From NCBI RefSeq assembly GCF_001466725.1, contig NZ_CP013650.1, positions 3,472,001 to 3,536,000 of the forward strand: 64,000 nt of DNA. The letters run 5' to 3'. The stretch is from Lacimicrobium alkaliphilum (GTDB lineage Bacteria > Pseudomonadota > Gammaproteobacteria > Enterobacterales > Alteromonadaceae). Of the stretch, positions 54,594 to 63,481 are shown one piece after another. Below the pieces are notes generated by a model, which ran no database searches, was not told where the DNA came from, and worked only from the letters and a program-made list of their open reading frames with translations. How positions within the stretch are numbered: position 1 is the stretch's first letter; each line of letters begins with the position of its first letter. A program made the translations under genes and the position numbers.

Positions 54594-55562
54594 TTACACC
54601 TTTTTCGCTGTCGACCCTTGCGGATCCAGTTGACATATATGGCTGAAGCCATCCGCATTCTGAATATAATGCGCGCTCAGCCACTGATTGATTTTTTCAG
54701 CCCTGGCCAGATCATCGCAGACCGCGAAAACCGTTGGTCCTGAGCCGGAGATGCCAAAAGCCAGCGCCCCCTGTTGAATGGCGAAGGCTCTGGCCTCGTC
54801 AAAACCCGGCAGCAATTTTTTGCGATATGGCTCGGCAATTACGTCCTGCATCATGGCCGCAGCGAGTTTACGATCACCGCTATGCAGGGCGTGTACAAAA
54901 ACGCCAAGCTGGCGGCCAAAAGTCAGCGTATCTTTAAGTGCCACCTGCTGCGGCAGTATACGGCGGGCTTCGGCGGTAGATACCTTGATGCCGGAATAAC
55001 AGGCCACCCAGTACCAATCTTCAAATACCGGCAGATTAATGGCTATATTGTCTGCCTGTTCGGCCATCAATACCAGCCCGCCGAGATAACAGGGCGCCAC
55101 ATTATCATAATGCACCGAGCCACTGATCTGACCTTCCAGCTCTCCCATCATCAGCAACATCCGTTGTTGATCAAAGAGCTCGCCGTAAAAGGTGTTCAGC
55201 CCGTCCAGTGCCGCCACCACTGAGCTGGCACTGGAGCCAAGACCGCTGCCGATAGGCAGGTTTTTATACAACAGCATGGCGCAGGGCTCAAGCTGATGGC
55301 CCTGTTGTTCCGCCTGGTTGTGATAATGGCGATAACACTGGGTGAGTATATTTTCTTCTGAGTCTGCCGGCAGCTTATGAGCGAAAGTCCCTTTAACCTC
55401 AAGGCTGAAGGCGCCGGCCGGGTGAATTTTCACCTCATCGCCAAGGCGACTGCCATCTACAGGTTTGAGCGCGGCACCGAGCAAGTCAAAACCAAGGCTG
55501 ACATTGCCGATGGATGCGGGTGCATAAGCCTGCACCGGGGCGTTGGGCATCGGGGTGTCCAT
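54594..55562 (-). CDS. thrB: homoserine kinase
   Basis: A 322-residue GHMP-family kinase that phosphorylates homoserine. Motifs are YAPASIGNVSLGFDLLGAAL, the ATP loop NLPIGSGLGSSASSVVAALD and AFGISGSGPTVFAV. Its ATG overlaps the thrA stop by one base (TAATG), so translation is coupled. Length is close to the 310-residue E. coli ThrB. Confidence 0.95.
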   Translation of the reverse strand: MDTPMPNAPVQAYAPASIGNVSLGFDLLGAALKPVDGSRLGDEVKIHPAGAFSLEVKGTFAHKLPADSEENILTQCYRHYHNQAEQQGHQLEPCAMLLYKNLPIGSGLGSSASSVVAALDGLNTFYGELFDQQRMLLMMGELEGQISGSVHYDNVAPCYLGGLVLMAEQADNIAINLPVFEDWYWVACYSGIKVSTAEARRILPQQVALKDTLTFGRQLGVFVHALHSGDRKLAAAMMQDVIAEPYRKKLLPGFDEARAFAIQQGALAFGISGSGPTVFAVCDDLARAEKINQWLSAHYIQNADGFSHICQLDPQGSTAKKV

Positions 55563-58015
55563 TATTCCTGCTTCCAGGGCATAGTGCGCAGTACATCGGC
55601 GAAGACCCCAGCGGCAGTCACCGCCGCACCAGCACCGTAACCGCGGATCACAAAAGGAATAGGCTGATAATAATGGCTGTGAATAGCCAGCGCATTTTCA
55701 CCGTCTTTTACCACATACAGCGGATGACTGTTATCCACCGCCTGAATCCCCACTTTACAGTGACCTTCTTCAATACTGCCTACATAGCGCAGTACTTTAC
55801 CCGGATTTTGTTCCAGTTGCTGTTTATACAACTGGTCAAGTTGTGGTAATCGGGAAAGAAATTCCTCCACCGAGCCGGAATCATCAAAATCATCAGGCAG
55901 GATGGACTCAATCTCAATATCCTTGAGCTCCAGCTTCAGGCCCGATTCACGGGCCATAATCAGCAGCTTCCTGGCTACATCCATACCGCTTAAATCATCT
56001 CGGGGGTCGGGCTCAGTATAGCCTTTCTCCCGGGCAATTTTGGTGGCTTCAGACAGGCTTAACCCCTCTTCCAGCTTACCGAAAATATAGGACAGTGACC
56101 CGGACAGTATACCCTCAAAGCGGGTCAGTTCATCACCGGCGTAAAGCAGCTTTTGCAGGTTCTCAATAACCGGCAATCCGGCACCGACCGTGGTTTCATA
56201 CAGAAACTGACGACGGGTGGACTGGGCTTTTTCTCTGAGCGCAGCGTAAAAATCCATGCCTGCGGTGTTGGCCTTTTTATTCGGCGTTACCACATGAAAG
56301 CCCGCTTCCATCATATCCAGATACTGATCGGCAATGGCGGTACTGGTGGTACAGTCAATAATCACCGGGTTGATCAGGCTGTTATCCTGCACAAAGTTTT
56401 CCATCACCGCCAGCGAAAAAGGTTGTTGGCGCTGTGCTAACTGATCGCGCCAGCCATTTTTCAGATCAATCCCGCCTGGTTGCAACAGCATGCCTTTACT
56501 GTTGGCGATACCGTAAACCTGCAGATTAATATTGCGGCCTAACAGTTGTTGCTGCTGGCGGGCAATCTGCTCAAGCAGTTCACTGCCTACAGTGCCACAA
56601 CCCACCAGAAAAGCATCTATAGTATGTAAATTCGAGAAAAAATTCTGATGCACCACCTTAACGGCCTCCCTGGCTTTGCGACTTTCAATCACCGCAGAAA
56701 TAGAACGTTCTGAAGAGCCCTGGGCAATCGCCACAATGTTGACCCGGGCCTGAGCGAGAGAGCTGAAGAAACGGGCAGCCAGCCCCTTAGCTTTGCGCAT
56801 GCCATCACCGACCAGCGTAACGATGGCCACAGACTCACGCATTTCAATCGGTTCCAGCAACTGATTGGCCAGTTCCAGCACAAAGGCTTCTTCGAGCAGA
56901 TGCTTGGCACGCTGGGCATCTTTTGCATGTACACAAAAGCTGATGCTGTACTCAGAGGATGACTGGGTGATCAGGCTGATAGAAATATTGGCATTGGAGA
57001 TCACCTCAAACACCCTGCTGGCCATGCCCACCATGCCTTTCATGCCAGGGCCTGCCACGTTAAACATAGTGATGTCAGACAGGTGCGAAATACCTTTAAC
57101 GCTGGTCCAGGTGTCACTGGCTTCGGTACTGATCAAGGTGCCCGGTGCTGAAGGATTCAGGGTATTACGGATCAGACAGGGAATATGATACTGAGCGATA
57201 GGGCCAATGGTCTTGGGGTGCAACACCTTGGCGCCGAAATAAGACAGCTCCATGGCTTCCTGATAGGTGAGTTTATCCAGCAGTACCGCGCCATCGACCT
57301 GGTTAGGGTCGGCGTTATACACCCCGTCCACATCAGTCCAGATCTCACAGCACTGCGCATCGATACAGGCCGCCAGAATAGCCGCCGAGTAATCTGAGCC
57401 ATTACGTCCCAGCGTAACTTTTTCACCTTTTTCATTGGCCGCTACAAAACCAGGCATAATCAGCATCTGCTCGCCGTTTTTCGGCACATTAGTAAAGCGG
57501 GCGCGGCTGGCGGCCACATCGGCGATACTGTCAAGATAGTCGCCCTCTGCCAGCACATATTCCACCGGGTCGATAATCTGATTGCTGACGCCCATGGCGC
57601 TGATGATGCCACTGAAAATATTTACGCTGACATATTCACCAATGCTAAGCAGCTTGGCGGTTACGGCATCGGGGCTGCAATGAAGAAGATGAATGCCCTC
57701 AAGGCTTTGTTTAAGCTCCAGCAGCTTTTCATCAATCAGAGTGAGCAGGGGCTGATGGTCAAAATTGTCCAGCTCATTGGCGAGATCCTTAACAATGCCG
57801 GTCAGGGTCATATTCAGCTTCTCAAACAGCTCCTGCCAGGGGTCACCGGCAACAGCCTGCTCCACCAGCAGCGATAAGGCATTGGTGACTCCTTTGGGCG
57901 CCGAGAGGACCACCGCTGCACCTTTCTCAGTATGGGTGTGCAGCACAATGTCTCTGACCCTCAGATAGCGCTCGGCATCGGCTAAGGACGAGCCCCCAAA
58001 TTTCATCACCTTCAT
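55562..58015 (-). CDS. thrA: bifunctional aspartokinase I / homoserine dehydrogenase I
   Basis: An 817-residue fusion carrying the first and third steps of the pathway from aspartate to homoserine. The aspartokinase part (about 1-290) starts [20 protein letters not shown] and has [18 protein letters not shown]. Two ACT domains follow (about 310-455, with [14 protein letters not shown] and [15 protein letters not shown]), which bind threonine as feedback inhibitor. The homoserine dehydrogenase part (about 465-817) has [55 protein letters not shown] and [24 protein letters not shown] precedes the ATG. Confidence 0.97.
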   Translation of the reverse strand: MKVMKFGGSSLADAERYLRVRDIVLHTHTEKGAAVVLSAPKGVTNALSLLVEQAVAGDPWQELFEKLNMTLTGIVKDLANELDNFDHQPLLTLIDEKLLELKQSLEGIHLLHCSPDAVTAKLLSIGEYVSVNIFSGIISAMGVSNQIIDPVEYVLAEGDYLDSIADVAASRARFTNVPKNGEQMLIMPGFVAANEKGEKVTLGRNGSDYSAAILAACIDAQCCEIWTDVDGVYNADPNQVDGAVLLDKLTYQEAMELSYFGAKVLHPKTIGPIAQYHIPCLIRNTLNPSAPGTLISTEASDTWTSVKGISHLSDITMFNVAGPGMKGMVGMASRVFEVISNANISISLITQSSSEYSISFCVHAKDAQRAKHLLEEAFVLELANQLLEPIEMRESVAIVTLVGDGMRKAKGLAARFFSSLAQARVNIVAIAQGSSERSISAVIESRKAREAVKVVHQNFFSNLHTIDAFLVGCGTVGSELLEQIARQQQQLLGRNINLQVYGIANSKGMLLQPGGIDLKNGWRDQLAQRQQPFSLAVMENFVQDNSLINPVIIDCTTSTAIADQYLDMMEAGFHVVTPNKKANTAGMDFYAALREKAQSTRRQFLYETTVGAGLPVIENLQKLLYAGDELTRFEGILSGSLSYIFGKLEEGLSLSEATKIAREKGYTEPDPRDDLSGMDVARKLLIMARESGLKLELKDIEIESILPDDFDDSGSVEEFLSRLPQLDQLYKQQLEQNPGKVLRYVGSIEEGHCKVGIQAVDNSHPLYVVKDGENALAIHSHYYQPIPFVIRGYGAGAAVTAAGVFADVLRTMPWKQE

Positions 58016-58034
58016 ATGCTGCTCCTGTTAGATA

Positions 58035-58066
58035 AAAAAAAGCCCGCTTCCTTTTGGGTCGCGGGC
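58035..58066 (-). terminator. attenuator terminator of the thr operon
   Basis: On the minus strand, GCCCGC and GCGGGC (plus-strand 58061-58066 and 58042-58047) pair around a 13-base loop and are followed by seven or eight T (58034-58041). It sits between the leader peptide and thrA, the position of the thr attenuator in E. coli. Confidence 0.9.
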
Positions 58067-58088
58067 CTGGTGTTCTGTTCTTTACGCA

Positions 58089-58157
58089 CTAGCCAGCGAC
58101 CGCCTTAATAAAGGTGGTAATCATCATAATAATGGTGGTGCGGCTGATCGTTTTCAT
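58089..58157 (-). CDS. thrL: thr operon leader peptide
   Basis: A 22-residue reading frame starting MKTISRTTIIMMITTF, with five Thr and five Ile codons and two adjacent Met codons (residues 11-12). Ribosome stalling at these codons when charged tRNA is scarce would prevent the following terminator, as in E. coli, where the leader is rich in Thr and Ile. Upstream is a weak GAAG. It is too short for ordinary gene callers. Confidence 0.9.
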   Translation of the reverse strand: MKTISRTTIIMMITTFIKAVAG

Positions 58158-58168
58158 GGGCTTCAATT

Positions 58169-58192
58169 TGCCGTATAGACGTCTATATGTCA
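58169..58192. promoter_or_regulatory. MetJ-like operator and promoter of the thr operon
   Basis: A consensus met box AGACGTCT at 58177-58184 is flanked by two weaker boxes (TGCCGTAT and ATATGTCA, each five of eight matches). On the minus strand a TTGACA hexamer (plus-strand 58188-58193) overlaps the array, so a bound repressor should block the promoter in front of thrL. An exact -10 could not be fixed. Confidence 0.65.
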
Positions 58193-58210
58193 ATACGCAA
58201 TTTATCTGTT

Positions 58211-58615
58211 TCAGGCATAAGATAGATTTTCTTCCACTTTTTCCCCACAACGGTACAGGCCAAAATCCTGTAATATCTGCTTTAAATGCTGCCCGTTGAC
58301 CGGCTTGGGAATAAACTCCAGCGCCCCTAATTGAATGACCCGCTCGCGCATCTGTGGCTGTATATCACCGGAGATGACCACCACAAAGACTTCCAGTTTT
58401 TCATGGCGGATGGCTTCAAGCACCTCAATCCCATCCATTTCTGGCATGGTCAGATCCAGCAACAACAACCCATAGTGCTGCTCTCTGAGGGCCGCCATAG
58501 CCTCGACACCGTTGGTGGCGAACGTCACGCTGGTATCCCAGTCATCAGGCAACGCCTTATTTGCTACCTTGCGTGCCAGCGATGAATCATCACAGATTAA
58601 AATTGGAAATCCCAT
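58211..58615 (-). CDS. single-domain response regulator (CheY-like)
   Basis: A 134-residue receiver domain alone. The acidic pair is D9/D10, the phosphoacceptor is D54 in LLLDLTMPEMDG, the switch residue is S82 and the lysine is K104 in FIPKPV. No output domain follows. It may act by protein contact in chemotaxis or pilus control; no partner kinase is adjacent. It diverges from aceK and its 3' end abuts the thr promoter region. Confidence 0.93.
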   Translation of the reverse strand: MGFPILICDDSSLARKVANKALPDDWDTSVTFATNGVEAMAALREQHYGLLLLDLTMPEMDGIEVLEAIRHEKLEVFVVVISGDIQPQMRERVIQLGALEFIPKPVNGQHLKQILQDFGLYRCGEKVEENLSYA

Positions 58616-58677
58616 CTGCCGCCTTCCCCTGTTATTCTTGTTTTTATATTGCCACTTGTTTTACTGCCGGAGTGATT

Positions 58678-60399
58678 TTGTCATCACCAAAGGTTTCTCA
58701 TCTCGCTTATCAAATCCTCAAGGGCTTTGAAAAGAGCTTCCGCTGGTACAGCCGTATTACCGGTGCAGCCCAGCAGCGCTTTGAACAGGCGCAGTGGGAA
58801 GCCGGTCAACTGGCGGTAAAAGAACGCATTGCTATTTACGACCAGAGCCTGAGCGACGTAGTGGCGCAAATCTACCAACAACTGCACCCCCACTTACAGG
58901 ATAAGCAGTTCTGGCACCAGTTAAAGCATCACTACCTTAAACAATTGGATGACCACCCGCAATTTGAATTAGCCGAAACTTTCTACAATTCTGTGATCGG
59001 GCGGCTGTTCCGTCATCAGCAAATCGACGACAATATGATGTTCGTATTACCCAGTCGCTGCTATCTGCCCGGACAGGTTCGTCATAATGTGATCAATACC
59101 TTTGATGCCCGGGGTACAATTCGCGCCACCCTGGAAGAAATCATCCGGGCCTATCCTTTTCATATTGAGTATGCCGATAAAGAACAGGACTTAAACCGTC
59201 TGGAGCGCTATCTGCGGGAAGCCTTCAGCCCCCGGCAACTGGCCCGTATTCACAGCATAGAAATACTGCAACCGGTATTTTATCGCAGTAAGGCCGCCTA
59301 TCTGATTGGCCGCATGTGCAGTGACGGTGACGCCATCCCTTTTGTGATGGCATTAATGCTCAACTCCAGGCGACAGTTATATGTGGATACTCTGCTGACC
59401 GCCCGCCATGACTTAAGTGTGCTGTTTGGCTTTGCCCGTTCCTATTTTATGGCCGATACCCAATACCCCGCTGAGGTAGTGGCCTTTTTGCAGGAACTGA
59501 TGCCGAATAAAAAGCACTTCGAGCTGTATATCTCACTGGGTTTTTACAAGCATGGTAAGACCGTATTTTATCGCAATTTCTTGCAGCACCTGAGCCACAG
59601 CGATGATCAGTTCGAGGCGGCGCCGGGCATACGCGGGCTGGTAATGGCGGTGTTTCATCTGCCTTCCTATGGCGTGGTATTTAAAGTAATTAAAGACGAA
59701 TTCCCGGAGAGTAAAAAAATTACCCGCGAGCAGGTTAAAGCCTGCTACAAACTGGTAAAAATGCACGATCGGGTGGGCCGTATGGCGGACACCCATGAGT
59801 ATGTCAATTTTCGACTGCCCCGGAACCGGGTCAGCCCGGCGCTGCTGGATGAATTGCTGGAGGTGGCAAACAGCAGTATTGAACTGACCGACGATGAGGT
59901 GATCATCAGGCACCTTTACATTGAACGTAAGATGACACCGCTGAATATCTATCTGGAGCAGGAGACAGACCCGGATAAAATTCGCCACGCCCTGGACGAC
60001 CTTGGCCTGTGCATCAAGCAAATTGCCGCGGCCAATATCTTCCCCGGTGATATGCTGCACAAAAATTTTGGCATTACCCGTCACGGCCGGGTCATTTTCT
60101 ATGACTACGATGAGATCTGCTATATGCACCAGCGGCAGTTCCGCGACTTACCCGTCTCTGATGATCCCTATGCTATAGATACTTTGTCGGTGGGGCCTGA
60201 TGACGTCTTTCCGCAACAGTTTGAGCATTTTATTGTGGGTAAAAAGCACCTCAAAGAGCAGCTTAAGGCCCTGCATCCAGAGCTGATGGAACCCGATTAC
60301 TGGCGCAGTATTCAGCGGGAAGTCGCCAGTGGCAAACTTAAAGATGTACTGCCCTACCCGGAATCACAGCGCTTTAATAAGCGCTTCGAACAACAATAA
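58678..60399 (+). CDS. aceK: isocitrate dehydrogenase kinase/phosphatase
   Basis: A 573-residue bifunctional enzyme that phosphorylates and dephosphorylates isocitrate dehydrogenase and so directs carbon to the glyoxylate bypass. Conserved parts are HLAYQILKGFEKSFRWYSRI, VLPSRCYLPG, IRGLVMAVFHLPSYGVVFKV and GVTRHGRVIFYDYDE-like FGITRHGRVIFYDYDEICYM. I chose TTG at 58678 because GGAG lies five bases upstream and the length then equals E. coli AceK; an earlier frame start overlaps the divergent gene. aceB and aceA are not in the window. Confidence 0.95.
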   Translation: MSSPKVSHLAYQILKGFEKSFRWYSRITGAAQQRFEQAQWEAGQLAVKERIAIYDQSLSDVVAQIYQQLHPHLQDKQFWHQLKHHYLKQLDDHPQFELAETFYNSVIGRLFRHQQIDDNMMFVLPSRCYLPGQVRHNVINTFDARGTIRATLEEIIRAYPFHIEYADKEQDLNRLERYLREAFSPRQLARIHSIEILQPVFYRSKAAYLIGRMCSDGDAIPFVMALMLNSRRQLYVDTLLTARHDLSVLFGFARSYFMADTQYPAEVVAFLQELMPNKKHFELYISLGFYKHGKTVFYRNFLQHLSHSDDQFEAAPGIRGLVMAVFHLPSYGVVFKVIKDEFPESKKITREQVKACYKLVKMHDRVGRMADTHEYVNFRLPRNRVSPALLDELLEVANSSIELTDDEVIIRHLYIERKMTPLNIYLEQETDPDKIRHALDDLGLCIKQIAAANIFPGDMLHKNFGITRHGRVIFYDYDEICYMHQRQFRDLPVSDDPYAIDTLSVGPDDVFPQQFEHFIVGKKHLKEQLKALHPELMEPDYWRSIQREVASGKLKDVLPYPESQRFNKRFEQQ

Positions 60400-60759
60400 T
60401 ATCGAGCAGGCAAAGCCTGCCAGCCATACCAGACTGCGCAGCTTATCCCAATCCAGCAAATAGAAGATATGATACAGCACTCTGGCCACCACGAAGCTGA
60501 TCGCCAGCCAGATTGTGTAAGTACTTACTGCCTGCATAACGATTACTAATATTGCGCCGGGGCTGAATAATATCAGTGCCTCAAAGGCGTTCTCATGACC
60601 GGCCCGGGCCCGTGCGCCAAGGCCGCTTAAGCTGGCCTGCTGCTGGCGGGGATTTTTATTGTCATATCCGCCGGCTTTAGCCTGCGCAACAGCCAGTGGC
60701 GCTTTGGACAGGATGGGTAGTAAGGTGGCAATAAACAGACAAAGCAAAATACTGTACAT
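60364..60759 (-). CDS. MAPEG family membrane protein
   Basis: A 131-residue inner-membrane protein with about four helices and the family hallmarks GLGARARAGHENAFEALILF and ARVLYHIFYLLDWDKLRSLV. MAPEG proteins include glutathione-dependent enzymes, but bacterial members of this type lack an assigned activity. The ATG at 60759 follows GGGGAAG. Its 3' end overlaps the aceK gene by 36 bases in convergent orientation. Confidence 0.9.
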   Translation of the reverse strand: MYSILLCLFIATLLPILSKAPLAVAQAKAGGYDNKNPRQQQASLSGLGARARAGHENAFEALILFSPGAILVIVMQAVSTYTIWLAISFVVARVLYHIFYLLDWDKLRSLVWLAGFACSILLLFEALIKAL

Positions 60760-60793
60760 TGAACTTCCCCAAAAAGAACAGAACACCAGCTTA

Positions 60794-61699
60794 ATGCCAG
60801 AACCGCAACAACACCAACTTGAAATTGAACAGATCCTGGATATCAGCCTGCCCTCTGCCGTGCAGCAGCTTAATCCTGACTGGCCGGGCAGTGAACAGGT
60901 AGAACTGTATATCAAACGGGATGACCTGATTCACCCTGTGATCAGCGGCAACAAGTGGCGCAAGCTTAAATATGCTCTGACTGAGACAATGGATAATGGC
61001 GTTGCTGAAATTATCAGTTTCGGTGGTGGCCACTCCAACCACCTGCATGCACTAGGCTATGCCTGTATGAAACTGAATATTCAGTTAATTGCCCTGGTCC
61101 GGGGTGATTACAGCCAGCACCCCACTGAGACGCTTAAGGATTTACAGCGCTGGGGCAGCCAGGTGCATTATCTGGATAAGCTCAGTTATCGCAAACGCAG
61201 CGATGCAGATTTTATCGGCAAGTGGCAGGCTGCTCATCCCAACGCTCTGATTATTCCCGAAGGAGGCAGCCAGACACTGGCACTGGCCGGTGTGGGCGAA
61301 ATTTGCGCAGAACTGACACAACACTTTGATACCATTGTCACACCAGTAGGCAGTGGCGGCACGCTGGCCGGATTGGTCACAGCCAGACCTGAATCTTCAC
61401 TACTGGGAATTGCGGTGCTTAAGGGCGAGGGTTACCTGGAGCAACTGGTTACAGAATTATTGCCGGAAGGTGCCTGTAATCCGTGGAAAATATTGCATCA
61501 GTTTCATTGCGGCGGCTATGCCAGAGTGACAACAGAGCTGACTGAATTTTGCCGGGATTTTCACCTTCAAAGTGGTATTGCGATTGAACCGGTGTACAGT
61601 GGCAAGCTGTTCTTTGCGCTGAAACAATTGCTGGCAGAAGGTTATTTCAAACCCGGCAGCAGGATCCTGGCACTGCATACCGGAGGCCTCAGAACCTGA
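60794..61699 (+). CDS. PLP-dependent ACC deaminase / D-cysteine desulfhydrase family protein
   Basis: A 301-residue fold-type II PLP enzyme. The PLP lysine is in VISGNKWRKLKY, with ISFGGGHSNHLHALGYACMK, IIPEGGSQTLAL and the phosphate loop TPVGSGGTLAGLV. The family covers 1-aminocyclopropane-1-carboxylate deaminases and D-cysteine desulfhydrases; bacterial homologues in this setting are more often of the desulfhydrase type, so I leave the substrate open. The ribosome site is weak. It diverges from the MAPEG gene. Confidence 0.88.
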   Translation: MPEPQQHQLEIEQILDISLPSAVQQLNPDWPGSEQVELYIKRDDLIHPVISGNKWRKLKYALTETMDNGVAEIISFGGGHSNHLHALGYACMKLNIQLIALVRGDYSQHPTETLKDLQRWGSQVHYLDKLSYRKRSDADFIGKWQAAHPNALIIPEGGSQTLALAGVGEICAELTQHFDTIVTPVGSGGTLAGLVTARPESSLLGIAVLKGEGYLEQLVTELLPEGACNPWKILHQFHCGGYARVTTELTEFCRDFHLQSGIAIEPVYSGKLFFALKQLLAEGYFKPGSRILALHTGGLRT

Positions 61700-61758
61700 C
61701 AATTTGGGCTAACATAAGATACAGTCATTAACTTCAACCAAGATTAAAGGGAATCAAG

Positions 61759-62556
61759 ATGAAAAAGCTACTGATCGGCATGGTAATCGTTATCGCATTA
61801 ATCGCCGCTGGTGTGATGTATATGGCCTCCAATCTGGACGAGCTTATTCGCACACAGATGGAAACACAGGGCAGCAAAGCATTCCAGACCGAGGTAACGG
61901 TGGATTCGGTAGCGGTAGCGCTGCGTGAGGGCAGTATCACTATCGCGGGCTTTAATGTTCCTAACCCTCAGGGCTATTCAGATAACAGTGCCTTCAGCCT
62001 CGGAGAAATCAGCCTGGATTTGCAGGTTTCCACACAAGAGCCTTATACGGTGGAATCGCTGATAGTGGACAAACCCACGGTGTTGTATGAAGTGGACTCA
62101 GCTGGCAAAGCAAACCTGACGGTACTCAAAAATAACCTTCAGGCTATGTTGCCTGAACAACAGCAACGTACCGAAGAAACAGGTCCGTCACCTTTGGTTG
62201 CAGTAAAGAATATCAGCGTTCGCGATACCCGGCTTATCATCGATTTTGAGTCTATGGATCTGCAGGGGCTGAATATCGAGGAACTACAACTGGATAAAAA
62301 ACGCTATGAAGTGACTTTACCTACCTTCAGCTCAGATCCTGTGGGCGTACCCAATGGCCTGCCAGCCGATCAGGTGGGGAAAGCCATCCTCGACAGTATG
62401 CTCAGCAACCTGACCCGTCAGGCCAAACAAAAAGCCAAAGACGTGCTGGAAGCCAAGGCTAAAGAAAAGCTGAAAGAAAAAGTGGATGAGAAAAAAGACG
62501 AGCTGACAGAGAAGGCCAAGGATAAAATTAAAGATCTGTTTAAAAAGGGCAGTTAA
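61759..62556 (+). CDS. membrane-anchored AsmA-like protein, function unknown
   Basis: A 265-residue protein with one N-terminal membrane helix (about 4-25) and a periplasmic region whose pattern (EVTVDSVAVALREGSITIAG, then FSLGEISLDLQVSTQ) recalls AsmA/DUF748-type domains involved in the cell envelope. The last 50 residues are highly charged, Lys/Glu-rich and likely a coiled coil. AAAGGGAATC precedes the ATG. The exact family is uncertain. Confidence 0.65.
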   Translation: MKKLLIGMVIVIALIAAGVMYMASNLDELIRTQMETQGSKAFQTEVTVDSVAVALREGSITIAGFNVPNPQGYSDNSAFSLGEISLDLQVSTQEPYTVESLIVDKPTVLYEVDSAGKANLTVLKNNLQAMLPEQQQRTEETGPSPLVAVKNISVRDTRLIIDFESMDLQGLNIEELQLDKKRYEVTLPTFSSDPVGVPNGLPADQVGKAILDSMLSNLTRQAKQKAKDVLEAKAKEKLKEKVDEKKDELTEKAKDKIKDLFKKGS

Positions 62557-62583
62557 GGGCCAGATATATCTTAAGGCAATCAC

Positions 62584-62608
62584 TCCGGTGGCGATGGCCA
62601 CCGGATTT
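62584..62608. terminator. hairpin between convergent genes
   Basis: A perfect 9-bp stem (TCCGGTGGC / GCCACCGGA, loop GATG) followed by TTT, between the AsmA-like gene and the convergent gene at 62608. Confidence 0.75.
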
Positions 62609-62976
62609 CACGACAACTCAGCAATAAACTCTTCCAGCTCACGTTCGTTATTACTGGCCAGCAGAGGAATATCCAGAAGAGGCCGGAAGCTCTGATTAAT
62701 TCTGTCTTTAAACAAAGGGCCCACTTCACAGGCAATACCAATGCAGCCATGCTGACTGATCAGCTGATAGGTTTCACCCAATGCCTCCATGGCCTCATTG
62801 GTCACGGCAGCCACATTTTTTGGGTGCTCAAATAACACCCACCGGTCAAGGGGTTCGGTAGCGGCCAAGACACCACGCTGATATCTGAGTAAGCCCGGCC
62901 GGTTAAAACTGCCTACCGGCCAGGTATGTAGCACCTGCCCTTTCAGTTCGAGGCTGTATTCACCGTGTTCCAGCAT
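62608..62976 (-). CDS. uncharacterised STAS/SpoIIAA-like protein
   Basis: A 122-residue cytoplasmic protein with ELKGQVLHTWPVGSFNRPGL and PLDRWVLFEHPKNVAAVTNE, followed by an alternating strand-helix pattern. It resembles the protein encoded at 23148-23615 in layout and may belong to the same STAS/SpoIIAA-like group. The function is unknown. It follows a DUF4870 gene on the same strand by nine bases, so the two may share a transcript. Confidence 0.7.
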   Translation of the reverse strand: MLEHGEYSLELKGQVLHTWPVGSFNRPGLLRYQRGVLAATEPLDRWVLFEHPKNVAAVTNEAMEALGETYQLISQHGCIGIACEVGPLFKDRINQSFRPLLDIPLLASNNERELEEFIAELS

Positions 62977-62985
62977 GGCCGCACT

Positions 62986-63336
62986 TTATTTAATCAGCCT
63001 GAGGGCAAAGGGTACCCGGAAAAACTTACCATCGTGCACTGCAACCGCCCCCATAATGCAAAATACCAGATGGCAAATCGCGATAAGAGGAAACAACAGC
63101 GCGCCGACAAGTACAAAGGTCAGGATGGTGGCAGCGATATAAGCCAGCCCGGCGGTGATTGACCAGTTTAAAGACTCTTTAGCCTGATCAAATACATAGG
63201 CATCTTCTTTCTTAATCAAATACAGTACCAGACCGGGAATAAACCCAAAGAAAATGGTACCGATCCAGTTTAATAGTGCCAGGTTTTTAGAATCCTGACT
63301 GACACCGGCTTCGTCAATTTTCAGAGAATCAGACAT
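62986..63336 (-). CDS. DUF4870 domain membrane protein
   Basis: A 116-residue protein with a hydrophilic N-terminus and two or three helices (about 20-42 and 62-100). The segment NLALLNWIGTIFFGFIPGLV, then YVFDQAKESLNWSITAG, matches DUF4870/Tic20-like membrane proteins. The ATG at 63336 follows AAGGAG by five bases; a GTG two codons upstream overlaps the site. The function is unknown. Confidence 0.88.
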   Translation of the reverse strand: MSDSLKIDEAGVSQDSKNLALLNWIGTIFFGFIPGLVLYLIKKEDAYVFDQAKESLNWSITAGLAYIAATILTFVLVGALLFPLIAICHLVFCIMGAVAVHDGKFFRVPFALRLIK

Positions 63337-63481
63337 ATTCACTCCTTGTTATCATTGACACCAGATAATGGTGTTCATCAACTCTATCTGAGATTGCTAA
63401 AAAACACTAATAAGACCAGTATCTTGCTCAGAAAAACTTTGTGGCCGGCATAGCTTTTCTCACATTTCGAAGCGCCGCGAT

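Noticed and set aside
58561..58677. Earlier start for aceK at 58561
   Set aside because: It would overlap the divergent CheY-like gene and add 39 residues unlike the family; TTG at 58678 has a proper site and length.
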